64,000 bases of DNA from a virus, in the IMG/VR virus record IMGVR_UViG_3300006916_000046, positions 1-64,000 of that record; one strand, written 5' to 3'. Shown here piece by piece: positions 14,546-24,115 of this stretch (positions within the stretch are counted from its first letter, which is position 1; every line of letters begins with the position of its first letter). The notes beneath the pieces were generated by a model that was given only the letters and a program-made list of their open reading frames with translations, searched no databases and was not told the origin of the DNA. Made by a program: the position numbers and the translations under genes.

Positions 14546-16943
14546 AGCAGAAAAGTTAAGAAAGGCATATGAGTTTAAACTCGGAAAGAGCTTAGTATCT
14601 AAACTTTCCGACGATCAAATTAACTTACTTTCTAAATTTTATAATTCTTTAAGTGAATCTGAACAGAGTGATATTGATAATAAAATTTTCAAGGGGCATA
14701 CTGATACTGATCTCCATGAAATGGCAGAGGCATTTTATCAGGAACAGGTAGAAAATAAGGAATCAAAAGAAACTCCAAAAGAAACTCCAAAAGAGACTCC
14801 AACAAAATCATCTGCGATTGTTCCATCAAATTTTTTCGGAAAAGGTAGATATGAAAAATATCTTGAGGAGATTAATGCTCAAGGGACAATAGAGGGGCAT
14901 CAATTAACATCACAAGAAAGAAAAGAAGCATTTAAGAGTAGAAAAAATAAAATTAATTTTGAAACTTTTGTCGATAAAGTATTAGAAAAAAAAGTTGCAG
15001 CTGCATCAGTTTCAAACACAAATGTATCAAAGTCGTTGATGGGTGGAGGAACTCTTGCGACTGTTGAAAACATAAAAAATACTGTAAATCAGAGCGTATC
15101 TACGGGTGAAGATTATACTGAAATTTTAGGGAAGATAGATGAAATAATAGATGTTCTTAAGAAAGAGCAGAAACTTAAAGAAAAGATTGAAAATACTAAA
15201 AGGAAAGAAAAAGAAAAACGCAAGAGAAAAGGTGCTGAATCTAATTTAGAAAAAGGATTTAAAGCAGCAAGGAAAGCAGTTGAAAAAGTTGTTGCTCCAG
15301 TAAAAGGTATTTTAGATAGAATTATAAATTTCTTCTTAACTGTTCTGATGGGAAGAGCAGTTGTTAAGTTGATTGATTGGTTCTCTGATGAAAAAAATAA
15401 ATCAAAAGTAGATTCTATTTTTAGATTTTTAGGTGAAAATTGGCCTAAACTTTTAGCTCTCTTTCTTGTCTTTAAAACTGGACTTGGAAAATTTGCAAGA
15501 AGTTTAATTAGACTTGTAATTAAAGGAACTGCAAGATTAGTTGCTGCAACTGCAGCATTACTAGCAAAAGCAGTTGGTGGTAAAATTGGAGGAAAATTTG
15601 GGAAATTTAGCAAATTCCTTGGAGGAAGGAAAGGAAAACTTTTAACTGCTGGTCTTGAAGTTGCTGCTGTTACTGGTGGCACAATGTTACTAGGTAATCA
15701 AATTGAAAATGTATTTAAAGTTGACTCCCCACCAGAAGAAGGTGAAGAAACTAAAACTCAAAATTATAAAGGTGGGGGAATGGTTTTCCCACAATTTAAA
15801 ATGCCATCATTTTTACATTTATTCAAAGGTTCAGAATATGATGGTGATGAAGAAAAACAAAGTTCAGAAAAACCTCAAGGTTATGTGAGTGGAGAGAAGG
15901 GCGTAGATAAAGTTCCTGCCATGCTTTCTGATGGCGAATTTGTGATGTCAACAGGTGCTGTTGAAAGATATGGAATTGATACTCTCGAATCAATGAATGC
16001 AGCTGGCGGTGGTGACAATAATCCAAAAATAAAAAGTGGAAAAATATTTGCTTCTGGTGGTGGTTTTATTAATTCTGCATTACATCATTTAAAGAAAGAC
16101 GAAGCATTATCATCGCTGACAAGGGGGAAAAATGACCATATTAAACCGGGAGGAATGAGTGTTGTTTCCAATACTAACTGGTCATCAATAACACCATCAA
16201 CTCCAATATACGCATATCATACTGGAATTTCTGGAGACCGTCCTACAATAGGATGGGGTTCTACATTCTATGATAGTATATTGAATGGAAAAAAACCAGT
16301 AAGGCCTGGGGATCAAATTACAAAATCAAAAGCAGATGAAATTTTAAAGGAAAATATAACAGACCTTTATAATACATACAATAAAATAATTCCACTATTT
16401 AAACATTTTAGTGATAATCAAAAAGCAGGTCTTTTAGTATTAGGATACAATGCACCTTATGCTCCTATTGGTGGTTATCCAAATCTAACAAAGGCATTGT
16501 TAGACGGTAATATGGCGGCTGCTGCAAATAATATATACCGAGAAGGTCCGAATGCTGAAAGGATTGCATTAGAAAAAGGACTAATATTAAGTGGACCTCC
16601 AGTAGTAAAAGGTCCAAAAATAGTCGGTCCAAAAATAGTCGGTGAAAAAAAAGTTGGTTCTGGAATTCCATTTTTTCCAGATCTTACCATTCAAAATATG
16701 TTTAAACCAAAACCTTATTTTAGTGGAGGATTAATTACTGGTGCGGGGTCTCAAAAAGGCCTCCCATCAATTCCACCACCAATGAGTTCAAATGTTCAGG
16801 TCGAATACGTTCCTATAGATGCAATGAAAGGAAATTCACCTCCAGTAGTAGCAAGTAGTTATGGTGGTTCTGATATTCCATCATTCTCTGCTTCAGCACC
16901 TGGACCTGATTATAAGAGACAAACATTAGGTATTACTGCATAG
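14532..16943 (+). CDS. Hub/tape-measure-like protein with lysozyme-like domain
   Basis: An 803-residue virion protein. Residues 1-210 are polar and coiled-coil-like with repeated ETPK units; about 255-400 contain hydrophobic helices and Gly/Ala-rich segments typical of tape measures; KVPAMLSDGEFVMSTGAVERYGIDTLESMNAAGGG (about 457-490) is a Gly-rich phage tail motif; about 555-690 resembles a GH24 (T4 lysozyme-type) fold (AYHTG...TIGWGS, DNQKAGLLVLGYNA). The catalytic Glu expected shortly before AYHTG is not visible, so it may bind rather than cut peptidoglycan. Likely hub or tape measure; symbol not assigned. Confidence 0.6.
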   Translation: MPGSKAEKLRKAYEFKLGKSLVSKLSDDQINLLSKFYNSLSESEQSDIDNKIFKGHTDTDLHEMAEAFYQEQVENKESKETPKETPKETPTKSSAIVPSNFFGKGRYEKYLEEINAQGTIEGHQLTSQERKEAFKSRKNKINFETFVDKVLEKKVAAASVSNTNVSKSLMGGGTLATVENIKNTVNQSVSTGEDYTEILGKIDEIIDVLKKEQKLKEKIENTKRKEKEKRKRKGAESNLEKGFKAARKAVEKVVAPVKGILDRIINFFLTVLMGRAVVKLIDWFSDEKNKSKVDSIFRFLGENWPKLLALFLVFKTGLGKFARSLIRLVIKGTARLVAATAALLAKAVGGKIGGKFGKFSKFLGGRKGKLLTAGLEVAAVTGGTMLLGNQIENVFKVDSPPEEGEETKTQNYKGGGMVFPQFKMPSFLHLFKGSEYDGDEEKQSSEKPQGYVSGEKGVDKVPAMLSDGEFVMSTGAVERYGIDTLESMNAAGGGDNNPKIKSGKIFASGGGFINSALHHLKKDEALSSLTRGKNDHIKPGGMSVVSNTNWSSITPSTPIYAYHTGISGDRPTIGWGSTFYDSILNGKKPVRPGDQITKSKADEILKENITDLYNTYNKIIPLFKHFSDNQKAGLLVLGYNAPYAPIGGYPNLTKALLDGNMAAAANNIYREGPNAERIALEKGLILSGPPVVKGPKIVGPKIVGEKKVGSGIPFFPDLTIQNMFKPKPYFSGGLITGAGSQKGLPSIPPPMSSNVQVEYVPIDAMKGNSPPVVASSYGGSDIPSFSASAPGPDYKRQTLGITA

Positions 16944-16947
16944 GACA

Positions 16948-19893
16948 ATGATTAATACTAAAAAACTCTTACCATCTAGTACAAGTTCTCTTGCAAAAAT
17001 TTCCAATTCTGGTAATAGATATTCTAATTTTAACGTTGGTCCTGAAAAAAAATCTAATGGAGTATCAGAAGTTAGTGATAAATTAACCAATATTCATAAA
17101 TTTTTAAAAGGTTCTGTTGCTTTTGATAAAAAAGTAGAAGATGATAGGAAAAAAGAAGATGAAGCAGGCAAAAGACAAAAAGAAGAAGAAAAACTAGAGA
17201 AGAAAGAAGATAAACAAAAATCTAAAAAGAAAGTTAATCTACCAAAAATTGGATTTTTGGATAGAATTAAAAATTTCATTACCAATGTTCTTTTAGGATT
17301 TTTTGTTGTTCGTTTAATTGATCATCTTCCAGCAATACTAGAGTTTTCTAAAAATTTATTCTCAATTGGGGAGTTTGTTCTTGATTTTAGTGGAAAAATA
17401 CTTGATGGATTAGTTTCATTTATTGATTGGGGATATAAAGCTAGCGATGGTACTGAAAAGTTTTTAAAGAGTTGGGGTGGTGATAATGCTGTAGAAGTAT
17501 TTGAAGCATTTAATGGAGCAATAGGAAAACTGATTGATGTTGCCATCATTGCAGGTTTTGCGATGGCAGATCAAGGACAAGGTGGTGTTCTCGATATTGC
17601 TGGAGACATGATCTCCGACAAACTTACACAAAGGGCAGGACAACAGGTTGCTGGTAAAGCAGTAGCAAAAGGTGCTGGTATTGGTGCAGGAACAGCAGCT
17701 GCTATTGTTGGTGGTGTTGGATTACTTGCTTCTGCATTAGGTGAAGGTGCTTTTCAACTCAGAGGAACTGGAAAAAATATTGAGAAAGCAGCAAAAAGTG
17801 AGTATGATAAACATAAAGACAAATGGGCAGTAGATCCAAGAAGAATTGCTTCTTGGGGTATGTATAAATTGGCTCAATTTGGTAATATGTCACTTAGTAC
17901 AGTTGGATTTTTACTTGATGTTGTTGGTGCTCCATTTAGATATGCAATAGAATTAATTCGTTATCCATTTTTAAGTGAGCAAGATAAAGAAAAACAAGCA
18001 CATAATCTTGCAAAATTTGATGCAAGAATTCGTGAAGATGTGAGAGAAGCATTGAATATGGTGACTCTGGGCATGGCCTTTAAAGAGAAAGGTTCCTTCG
18101 GTAATATGTTTGGTAATGATGCAGCCCAGAAGGAAATGATGGGTAAAATGCAAGGAGGTGGTTCTTTAACTAGAAAAGGTAATAGGGTTACAAGAAAAAT
18201 ACCAAAAGCAAAACAAAAACAAATTGCAAGAAGACCTGCAAAGATTCAAGTTCCAAAAACACCTGGTGGAGACATTGGTGGCAAAGAAAAATATGCAACA
18301 CATTTTCCAAAGTATGATCCAGAAAAACCAAGTGCAACCACAATAGTTACAAAAGCAAATGAAGGATTTAATAATGTAGATTATTTTGGACCTATTTTGA
18401 GCATTGCGTCTAAAATTATTCTTGGAGAGAGACCAAAAGCTGAAGATTATCGAAATGTTGGTCTAGGGATCAATAGAATGTTTGTTATGGGTATGAATGA
18501 CGGTATTATCAATATTACTCAAGTGAAAAAATTTGCTGGTGGAGGAGCAGTTAATAATTCTGGAATACCGATGGATCTTTCGAAATGGACTGAAAGAACG
18601 ATTGAAAAATCTTTAACTAAAGAACTTTCAAGAACTTTTCAGAAAATGAATATTGCTGCTGGTCAATCTCCCTCTACGCCCCCAAGAAATCTTGATCCAT
18701 CAGCGAGAGCGGGCGGATTGTATGGAGGATATCAAGTAAATCAGGGAATTCAAAAAGAAATATATGAGTATTTGATTAATGAGAAGAAATTGAATGACTA
18801 TCAGGCTCTTGGTTTGATGGCAAATATCAGTAGGGAGAGTAGTTTTAATCCAGCGGTAAATACGGGAGATGGTGGAAATTCATGGGGATTATTTCAGTGG
18901 AATCATGGTGCTGGAAGAAGAGATCCATTTGTTGCCGCAGTACCTGATTGGCAAACGAATTGGAAAGCACAAATTGATTATGCTTTGGATGGTGAAGCAG
19001 CATATAGAAACGTACAATTGAAATTTAAAACCACTCAATGGTCTAGTGCTTATGCTGCAGCAGAATATTGGATGAGAGAATTTGAAAATCCTGCAGACAA
19101 GGCAGGTGCTAATGCATATCATCAACGTTATTTAGCTAGCGTTCCTAAAGGACCGACCGGATCTGCACAATTCAGAGCAAAAACTACAACTGGAGGTTCG
19201 GGCAGTTTTAATGTTATTCAATATTTAACGGGTGATACCACATATAGGGCAGGTCCTGGGGTTGATTCAAATCAGTTTTACTATGATCCGGGTCATGGTG
19301 GTAATAATTATCATGAACATTTTGGATTCAATAATGTTGACGATAAAATTATGGCAATGGAACACTTGGAAAACCAAGGTTTTGAAATTGGCAGTCAAAA
19401 TCGAAGAAATGATCCTGGTCTACATGGAAGCAATCTTGCTTTTGATGTTCCATTTTATAAACCAAGTGGTGGAACACAAAAAGGATTTTCTGATGACACT
19501 GCAGGAGAACAAGCATTTAGTGCAGCAGTTAGAGCATCTATGGGTATGTTTCATGGAGGATCAACAGGAAAAGGTGGTATTATATTCACCCATCCAGGTG
19601 AATACATAATAGATAAGGACAGTGTAGATTTACTTGGAACAGATTTTTTTGATATTATAAATCAAATTGAAAATGAAAGTCACCTTAAACAAAAGTCTGG
19701 TTTATTGATTTCACGATTGTCTCAATATGCTTCATATGACCAAAGAACAAAGAAAACCGTTGTAGTTCCAATACCGCAACCTCAACAACCAATTCCATAT
19801 CCAGTTACTGGAAATTCATCTTCAGCAATGTCTGGTGTCTTACCAGTAGGAGGAACTGAAGATGCATTCAAGCAATTATACATGGGTAACTAA
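16948..19893 (+). CDS. Large tail hub protein with tail lysozyme and M15-like domains
   Basis: A 981-residue virion protein starting 4 nt after the previous gene. N-terminal coiled coil (DKKVEDDRKKEDEAGKRQKE region), a hydrophobic helix (FLDRIKNFITNVLLGFFVVRLI) parallel to that in the preceding protein, and Gly/Ala-rich tape-measure-like sequence to about 260. Residues about 595-735 match the phage tail lysozyme family (GLMANISRESSFNP...SWGLFQWN). Residues about 775-845 show HEHFGFN...GSNLAFDVPF, resembling M15-type peptidase domains. Together these suggest cell-wall digestion during DNA injection. Confidence 0.68.
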   Translation: MINTKKLLPSSTSSLAKISNSGNRYSNFNVGPEKKSNGVSEVSDKLTNIHKFLKGSVAFDKKVEDDRKKEDEAGKRQKEEEKLEKKEDKQKSKKKVNLPKIGFLDRIKNFITNVLLGFFVVRLIDHLPAILEFSKNLFSIGEFVLDFSGKILDGLVSFIDWGYKASDGTEKFLKSWGGDNAVEVFEAFNGAIGKLIDVAIIAGFAMADQGQGGVLDIAGDMISDKLTQRAGQQVAGKAVAKGAGIGAGTAAAIVGGVGLLASALGEGAFQLRGTGKNIEKAAKSEYDKHKDKWAVDPRRIASWGMYKLAQFGNMSLSTVGFLLDVVGAPFRYAIELIRYPFLSEQDKEKQAHNLAKFDARIREDVREALNMVTLGMAFKEKGSFGNMFGNDAAQKEMMGKMQGGGSLTRKGNRVTRKIPKAKQKQIARRPAKIQVPKTPGGDIGGKEKYATHFPKYDPEKPSATTIVTKANEGFNNVDYFGPILSIASKIILGERPKAEDYRNVGLGINRMFVMGMNDGIINITQVKKFAGGGAVNNSGIPMDLSKWTERTIEKSLTKELSRTFQKMNIAAGQSPSTPPRNLDPSARAGGLYGGYQVNQGIQKEIYEYLINEKKLNDYQALGLMANISRESSFNPAVNTGDGGNSWGLFQWNHGAGRRDPFVAAVPDWQTNWKAQIDYALDGEAAYRNVQLKFKTTQWSSAYAAAEYWMREFENPADKAGANAYHQRYLASVPKGPTGSAQFRAKTTTGGSGSFNVIQYLTGDTTYRAGPGVDSNQFYYDPGHGGNNYHEHFGFNNVDDKIMAMEHLENQGFEIGSQNRRNDPGLHGSNLAFDVPFYKPSGGTQKGFSDDTAGEQAFSAAVRASMGMFHGGSTGKGGIIFTHPGEYIIDKDSVDLLGTDFFDIINQIENESHLKQKSGLLISRLSQYASYDQRTKKTVVVPIPQPQQPIPYPVTGNSSSAMSGVLPVGGTEDAFKQLYMGN

Positions 19894-21215
19894 TGTCACA
19901 AACACCTATTACATCTAGTTTATCACAACCAACCGCAGTTAAAAAACTTGATATTGTTTCAAACAAGGATGCAACATCAACTTCCTTATTAGGAGGTCTT
20001 TCTAGACTTGAATATTTTGAAAGTATTCTTCAAGATACAATAAGAGCAGAGGTTTTTTATGCAGATACTGGAAATGCTGTAAACGGAAGATCTGTTCTTG
20101 AGGCATTACCTCTAGTTGGAACTGAAGAAGTTAAGTTAAAATTAAGTGATAATTTAAATAATAATATAGATTTAACTTTATATGTCAATAAAGTTACTCC
20201 ATTTTATGAAGATACTACCAAATCATTAGTTAATTTGAGTTTGGTTTCTGAAGAATTTATTACAAACGAAATGGGCAGATCTCGCTTGAATATTCGTTTT
20301 GATGGAAAAATATCTGATACAATAGAGAAAATTTTAACTCAATTTCTAAAGACAACCAAGAAAAGAGATATTGAAACTACATCAAACAATTATAATTTTA
20401 TTGGAAACAATAAAAAACCATTTTATACTATTAATTGGCTTTCTAAAAAATCGGTATCAACCACAAACAGTGCAATGGGTATGAGTGCTGGATATTTCTT
20501 GTTTGAAACAACAGAAGGATATAAATTTAAATCTATTGATACATTATTTGCACAGAAACAAAAGAAATCATTTATTTTTACAAATACTTCAGATAGAGGC
20601 GGAAAAATTCCTGCAGGTTATGATGGAAAAATATTGAGTCATAGACAAGACAATAGAATTCAAGCACAAGAAAAATATCAGATTGGTGCATTTGGAACTC
20701 GTCTTGTTACTTTTGACCCCTTTAATTGTTTTTATGATGTAAAAGTGCAGACATCGGAGGAGGCAAAATCTGGAGTAAAATTGGCTGGAAAAGAACTGCC
20801 AAAGTTTAATGATAAGTTTTCTACGGAAGAGTTATTTACGAGAACAACATATATGCTTATTGATAAAGGCACTTTACCAACAGGGGACACCAATCAACAA
20901 ATTGAAAAGTCACAATTGCAGAATTTTGACGTTCAAAATATATTAAATCAATCAATACGTCGATATAATCAAGTCTTTAGTAATATGGAAACAATTACTA
21001 TTGCTGCAGATTTTAGTTTACATGCAGGAGATGCAATTTACATAGATATACCAAGTGTTCAGCAAGATAAAGGTTCTGATGTAAATCGACAGACTGGTGG
21101 TCTATATATTATAGCTGAATTATGTCATTACATATCTCCACGAAATACTTTCACTAAATTAAATTTAATACGGGATTCTTTCGGTAGAAAAGGTAATCAC
21201 ACAACAACGTTATAA
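19893..21215 (+). CDS. 27: Baseplate hub protein gp27
   Basis: A 440-residue hub ring protein (T4: 391). It begins at a TAATG overlap with the preceding stop. The first half is a pair of tube-like barrels (SRLEYFESILQDTIRAEVFYADTG, VKLKLSDNLNNNIDLTLYVNKV), and the C-terminal region has HAGDAIYIDIPSVQQDKG and GGLYIIAELCHYISP, typical of VgrG/gp27-like hubs. Neighbours gp5 and the lysozyme-bearing proteins fit a gp27-gp5 injection device. Confidence 0.8.
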   Translation: MSQTPITSSLSQPTAVKKLDIVSNKDATSTSLLGGLSRLEYFESILQDTIRAEVFYADTGNAVNGRSVLEALPLVGTEEVKLKLSDNLNNNIDLTLYVNKVTPFYEDTTKSLVNLSLVSEEFITNEMGRSRLNIRFDGKISDTIEKILTQFLKTTKKRDIETTSNNYNFIGNNKKPFYTINWLSKKSVSTTNSAMGMSAGYFLFETTEGYKFKSIDTLFAQKQKKSFIFTNTSDRGGKIPAGYDGKILSHRQDNRIQAQEKYQIGAFGTRLVTFDPFNCFYDVKVQTSEEAKSGVKLAGKELPKFNDKFSTEELFTRTTYMLIDKGTLPTGDTNQQIEKSQLQNFDVQNILNQSIRRYNQVFSNMETITIAADFSLHAGDAIYIDIPSVQQDKGSDVNRQTGGLYIIAELCHYISPRNTFTKLNLIRDSFGRKGNHTTTL

Positions 21216-21217
21216 AA

Positions 21218-21436
21218 ATGGAAAAAAAATCTTTACAGCAACATATCAATGACGACAAAGATATGTTGGATGATTCAACTTTGTCACCACAAATGCGTCG
21301 TCATGTAGAAGATGAGTTAGATCATCTGGAACTTTATCAAGCAAATCATCCTGATGATGATCATGACCCAACTCCTCTTGAAATATATTGTGATGAAAAT
21401 CCAGATGCTGATGAATGTAGAATATATGAGGATTGA
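21218..21436 (+). CDS. CP12-like protein
   Basis: A 72-residue acidic protein 2 nt after gp27. Its C terminus PLEIYCDENPDADECRIYED reproduces the GAPDH-binding C-terminal module of cyanobacterial CP12, including the Cys pair 58 and 67 (C-x8-C) and the terminal YED. The N-terminal Cys pair of full CP12 is missing; instead there is an acidic helical SPQMRRHVEDELDHLELY segment. CP12 shuts down the Calvin cycle by tying GAPDH to PRK; a phage copy would push carbon to the pentose phosphate route. Placement between gp27 and gp5 is unusual. Confidence 0.7.
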   Translation: MEKKSLQQHINDDKDMLDDSTLSPQMRRHVEDELDHLELYQANHPDDDHDPTPLEIYCDENPDADECRIYED

Positions 21437-21440
21437 TTAG

Positions 21441-24104
21441 ATGGAAGGAGGTGCATTATTTAATCCTGGATTTTTAGGTGGCAATTTTTTATGGTGGGTA
21501 GGCCAAGTTGCTGATGATAGAACTTGGAGAGAAAACGTAAAATCAGAAAAATATGAGAATCCAAAAGATAATAAAGGATGGGGATACCGGTATAAAGTAA
21601 GAATTATTGGTCTTCATGACAAACAAGAAACTTTAATACCATCAGACCAATTGCCTTGGGCTCAGGTCATGTATCCCATTACTGCTGGTGGTGGTCAAGG
21701 TGGTTCATTTCAAACACCTGGAATTAAGCAAGGAATGTTTGTGTTTGGATTTTTCTTGGATGGTCAGGATCAGCAGGTTCCTGTTATTATGGGTGTTCTT
21801 GGAAATAATGCACAAACACCTTTAAGTTTAACGACATCACTGTCTGGTTCTGAAAATTTCACTGCTCAAAGTGGCCATGCAAATTCTTATGATGATCAAA
21901 CAAAACTTACAGCAGACAAAAATCTTGCAGTAACACCTCCAGAAGAAGAAAAGGCACCAACTAAAGAAAGCACTGATCCACATCAAAAAACTGTAGCAGA
22001 TGAAAAAAAAGATAGACAATTAAAGAAGAAAAAACCCTTAAAATGTCCTGATAAGAAACAAAAGAGTGGATTAAAATCCATTCAAACTATTCTTGAAGAA
22101 CTTACAAAAGATATACAAGAAGCACAAAAAGCATTTAAAAACTTTAAGGATGCTGCTTCTTTGAGATTGAAAAAAGGATATGTACAAGTACAAAAATGGA
22201 TAAAATTAAAGATGCAAGAAGCATCTAGGGAAATTGCAAAACATGCAAAGGAAATATACATCAATGTTCAGAATTGGATATCTGATCAGTATAATAAAAC
22301 ATTAAAACCACTTCTAAAAAATCTTCCAGGTTCTTCTTTAATAGAAGCCTTTAAATTAAAGATGAAAGGTTTAGAAGCAATTGCATGTAAATTTAATGCA
22401 TTAATGAAAGGTCTTGGACCATTGATTAATCAATTTTTAAATGATAAAAATTCTCAAGCACATTCTAATTCTAAAAATTCAGCAAGTTCTGGGGGTACTG
22501 GAGGTTCTGATTCACCATATTTACAATATCAACAAGCACTTCGTGATGCTGGAGGAAATCAAAACTTAACTGGAGGAAATCAAAATTTACCTGACGCAAG
22601 AATTATTAGTGCGCCAACAGAAGAGTTAATTCGTAGTGGATTGATAGAAGATGAAGATGCAAGAACACCTTTAGATGATATAGTTGCACCAGCTCTTCCC
22701 ATAGATGGATATGGAACACCAACTCCAATATGCACCACTGAAGAATTAATGGCATTTCTTTTGGGACAGCATCTTAATGATATAATGACCACTTTTAATG
22801 AAGCAGTTAGACCAATTGCAGATCAAGTTAGAACTACAGTTGATCAGGCAGATACTACAGAAGCCAATACATTGGCACAATCTAGTGGAAAGACAACTAT
22901 TAATGATTTTGCATATACCGTAACATCTGAAAATGTTGATAGAGCACGAAAATCTGGAGATCTTGTAGATGCTTTAGCACGAACTCTTGCATCAAATGGT
23001 CTTGGGATGAGTCAAACACACCCAATTGAACAGGCAAAGGATTATTTTCAATCTAAAAATTATTATGGTGGATTAGTTACATTAAAGGCAAATCAAATAG
23101 TAGGACCACAACGTTCTAGTGATAATTCTGGTACAATTTCTTCTTTAGTTGGTTCGAAAGGCGATCTTCGATCAACTTTTGTAGATACTGTTGGAGTTTA
23201 TTTATTAGGACAAAATCTTACTAGTCCGCTGATTCAAGAAGGAAAACAACTTTTAGATGAAGTTATTTCATATCTCATACAAAATGACCCAGGAATCACT
23301 ACAACTTCTGAGCCAGGAAGGGAGGGACAAACTACTAGCACTACAACGCCAACCCCATTACCTACAATTTTTAATAAAGCATTAAAAGTATTATCTGGTG
23401 CACTAACTTTAGGGGCAGCGGTATCGCCACCCACTGCAGTTGTTGGTGGCATTGTCAATCTTGCCAATACTCTTATTTCTACTGGTTTTAACCTTAATAA
23501 TATTCCTGGCACATTAAAATCTGCTTTTGGAGCTTCTTTTCCTGCAATAGGAATTGCTTCTGATTTTGTTAGTGTAGCAGCCAATTTGGCAAGCGGAAAT
23601 ATGGCAGCAGCTATCAATTCAATTACTGGAATGCTACCTGGTGTTGGAAATCAGGTGGCAAATGTATTTAATGCTTTAAAAGATGGAAACCTTGGAAAGT
23701 TAACTTATGAAGTTGGTCTTCTTTCGAGAGTGAATCCTAGAATTTTAGATGCAATCATAAAGAATGTAATTCAAGTTGATATGATTAATCCAGAAAATGT
23801 ACAAAATGTGCTAAATTCTCTTGGAGTTAATTTTGATATTGGTGCGGCATTAGGATTTATTAGTTCCATTAGTGAATTTTTTGCATGTGATCCAAAACCA
23901 AAGTGTTCTCCAAATACTGATCATACTCTTCAAGAGGGTGGAAATGCAAGACCAGGAAAAGAACAACCAAATCTATCACAAATTGCAAATTTAGCATCTC
24001 AAACTGCAACTGCGTTGGGAAGTGAAGGTGTTTCCGATGCTATTCAAACTGCAAGTGATGTAACAGGAGTTGTTACGAAGTTCCGAACACCATCAACAAC
24101 TTAA
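21441..24104 (+). CDS. 5: gp5-like baseplate hub protein (OB-fold, no T4 lysozyme domain)
   Basis: An 887-residue virion protein. Residues about 8-135 form the gp5 N-terminal OB-fold (FLWWVGQVADDRTWRENV, WGYRYKVRIIGLHD, LPWAQVMYPIT, GGSFQTPGIKQGMFVFGFFLDGQDQQVPVIMGVLGNN). The remaining 750 residues are Lys-rich helical, Ser/Asn-rich and Ala/Gly-rich sequence without a recognisable lysozyme or beta-helix. The needle part appears to be encoded separately at 25364. Lytic domains are found instead in the two proteins upstream of gp27. Confidence 0.8.
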   Translation: MEGGALFNPGFLGGNFLWWVGQVADDRTWRENVKSEKYENPKDNKGWGYRYKVRIIGLHDKQETLIPSDQLPWAQVMYPITAGGGQGGSFQTPGIKQGMFVFGFFLDGQDQQVPVIMGVLGNNAQTPLSLTTSLSGSENFTAQSGHANSYDDQTKLTADKNLAVTPPEEEKAPTKESTDPHQKTVADEKKDRQLKKKKPLKCPDKKQKSGLKSIQTILEELTKDIQEAQKAFKNFKDAASLRLKKGYVQVQKWIKLKMQEASREIAKHAKEIYINVQNWISDQYNKTLKPLLKNLPGSSLIEAFKLKMKGLEAIACKFNALMKGLGPLINQFLNDKNSQAHSNSKNSASSGGTGGSDSPYLQYQQALRDAGGNQNLTGGNQNLPDARIISAPTEELIRSGLIEDEDARTPLDDIVAPALPIDGYGTPTPICTTEELMAFLLGQHLNDIMTTFNEAVRPIADQVRTTVDQADTTEANTLAQSSGKTTINDFAYTVTSENVDRARKSGDLVDALARTLASNGLGMSQTHPIEQAKDYFQSKNYYGGLVTLKANQIVGPQRSSDNSGTISSLVGSKGDLRSTFVDTVGVYLLGQNLTSPLIQEGKQLLDEVISYLIQNDPGITTTSEPGREGQTTSTTTPTPLPTIFNKALKVLSGALTLGAAVSPPTAVVGGIVNLANTLISTGFNLNNIPGTLKSAFGASFPAIGIASDFVSVAANLASGNMAAAINSITGMLPGVGNQVANVFNALKDGNLGKLTYEVGLLSRVNPRILDAIIKNVIQVDMINPENVQNVLNSLGVNFDIGAALGFISSISEFFACDPKPKCSPNTDHTLQEGGNARPGKEQPNLSQIANLASQTATALGSEGVSDAIQTASDVTGVVTKFRTPSTT

Positions 24105-24115
24105 GGTATCATAAA

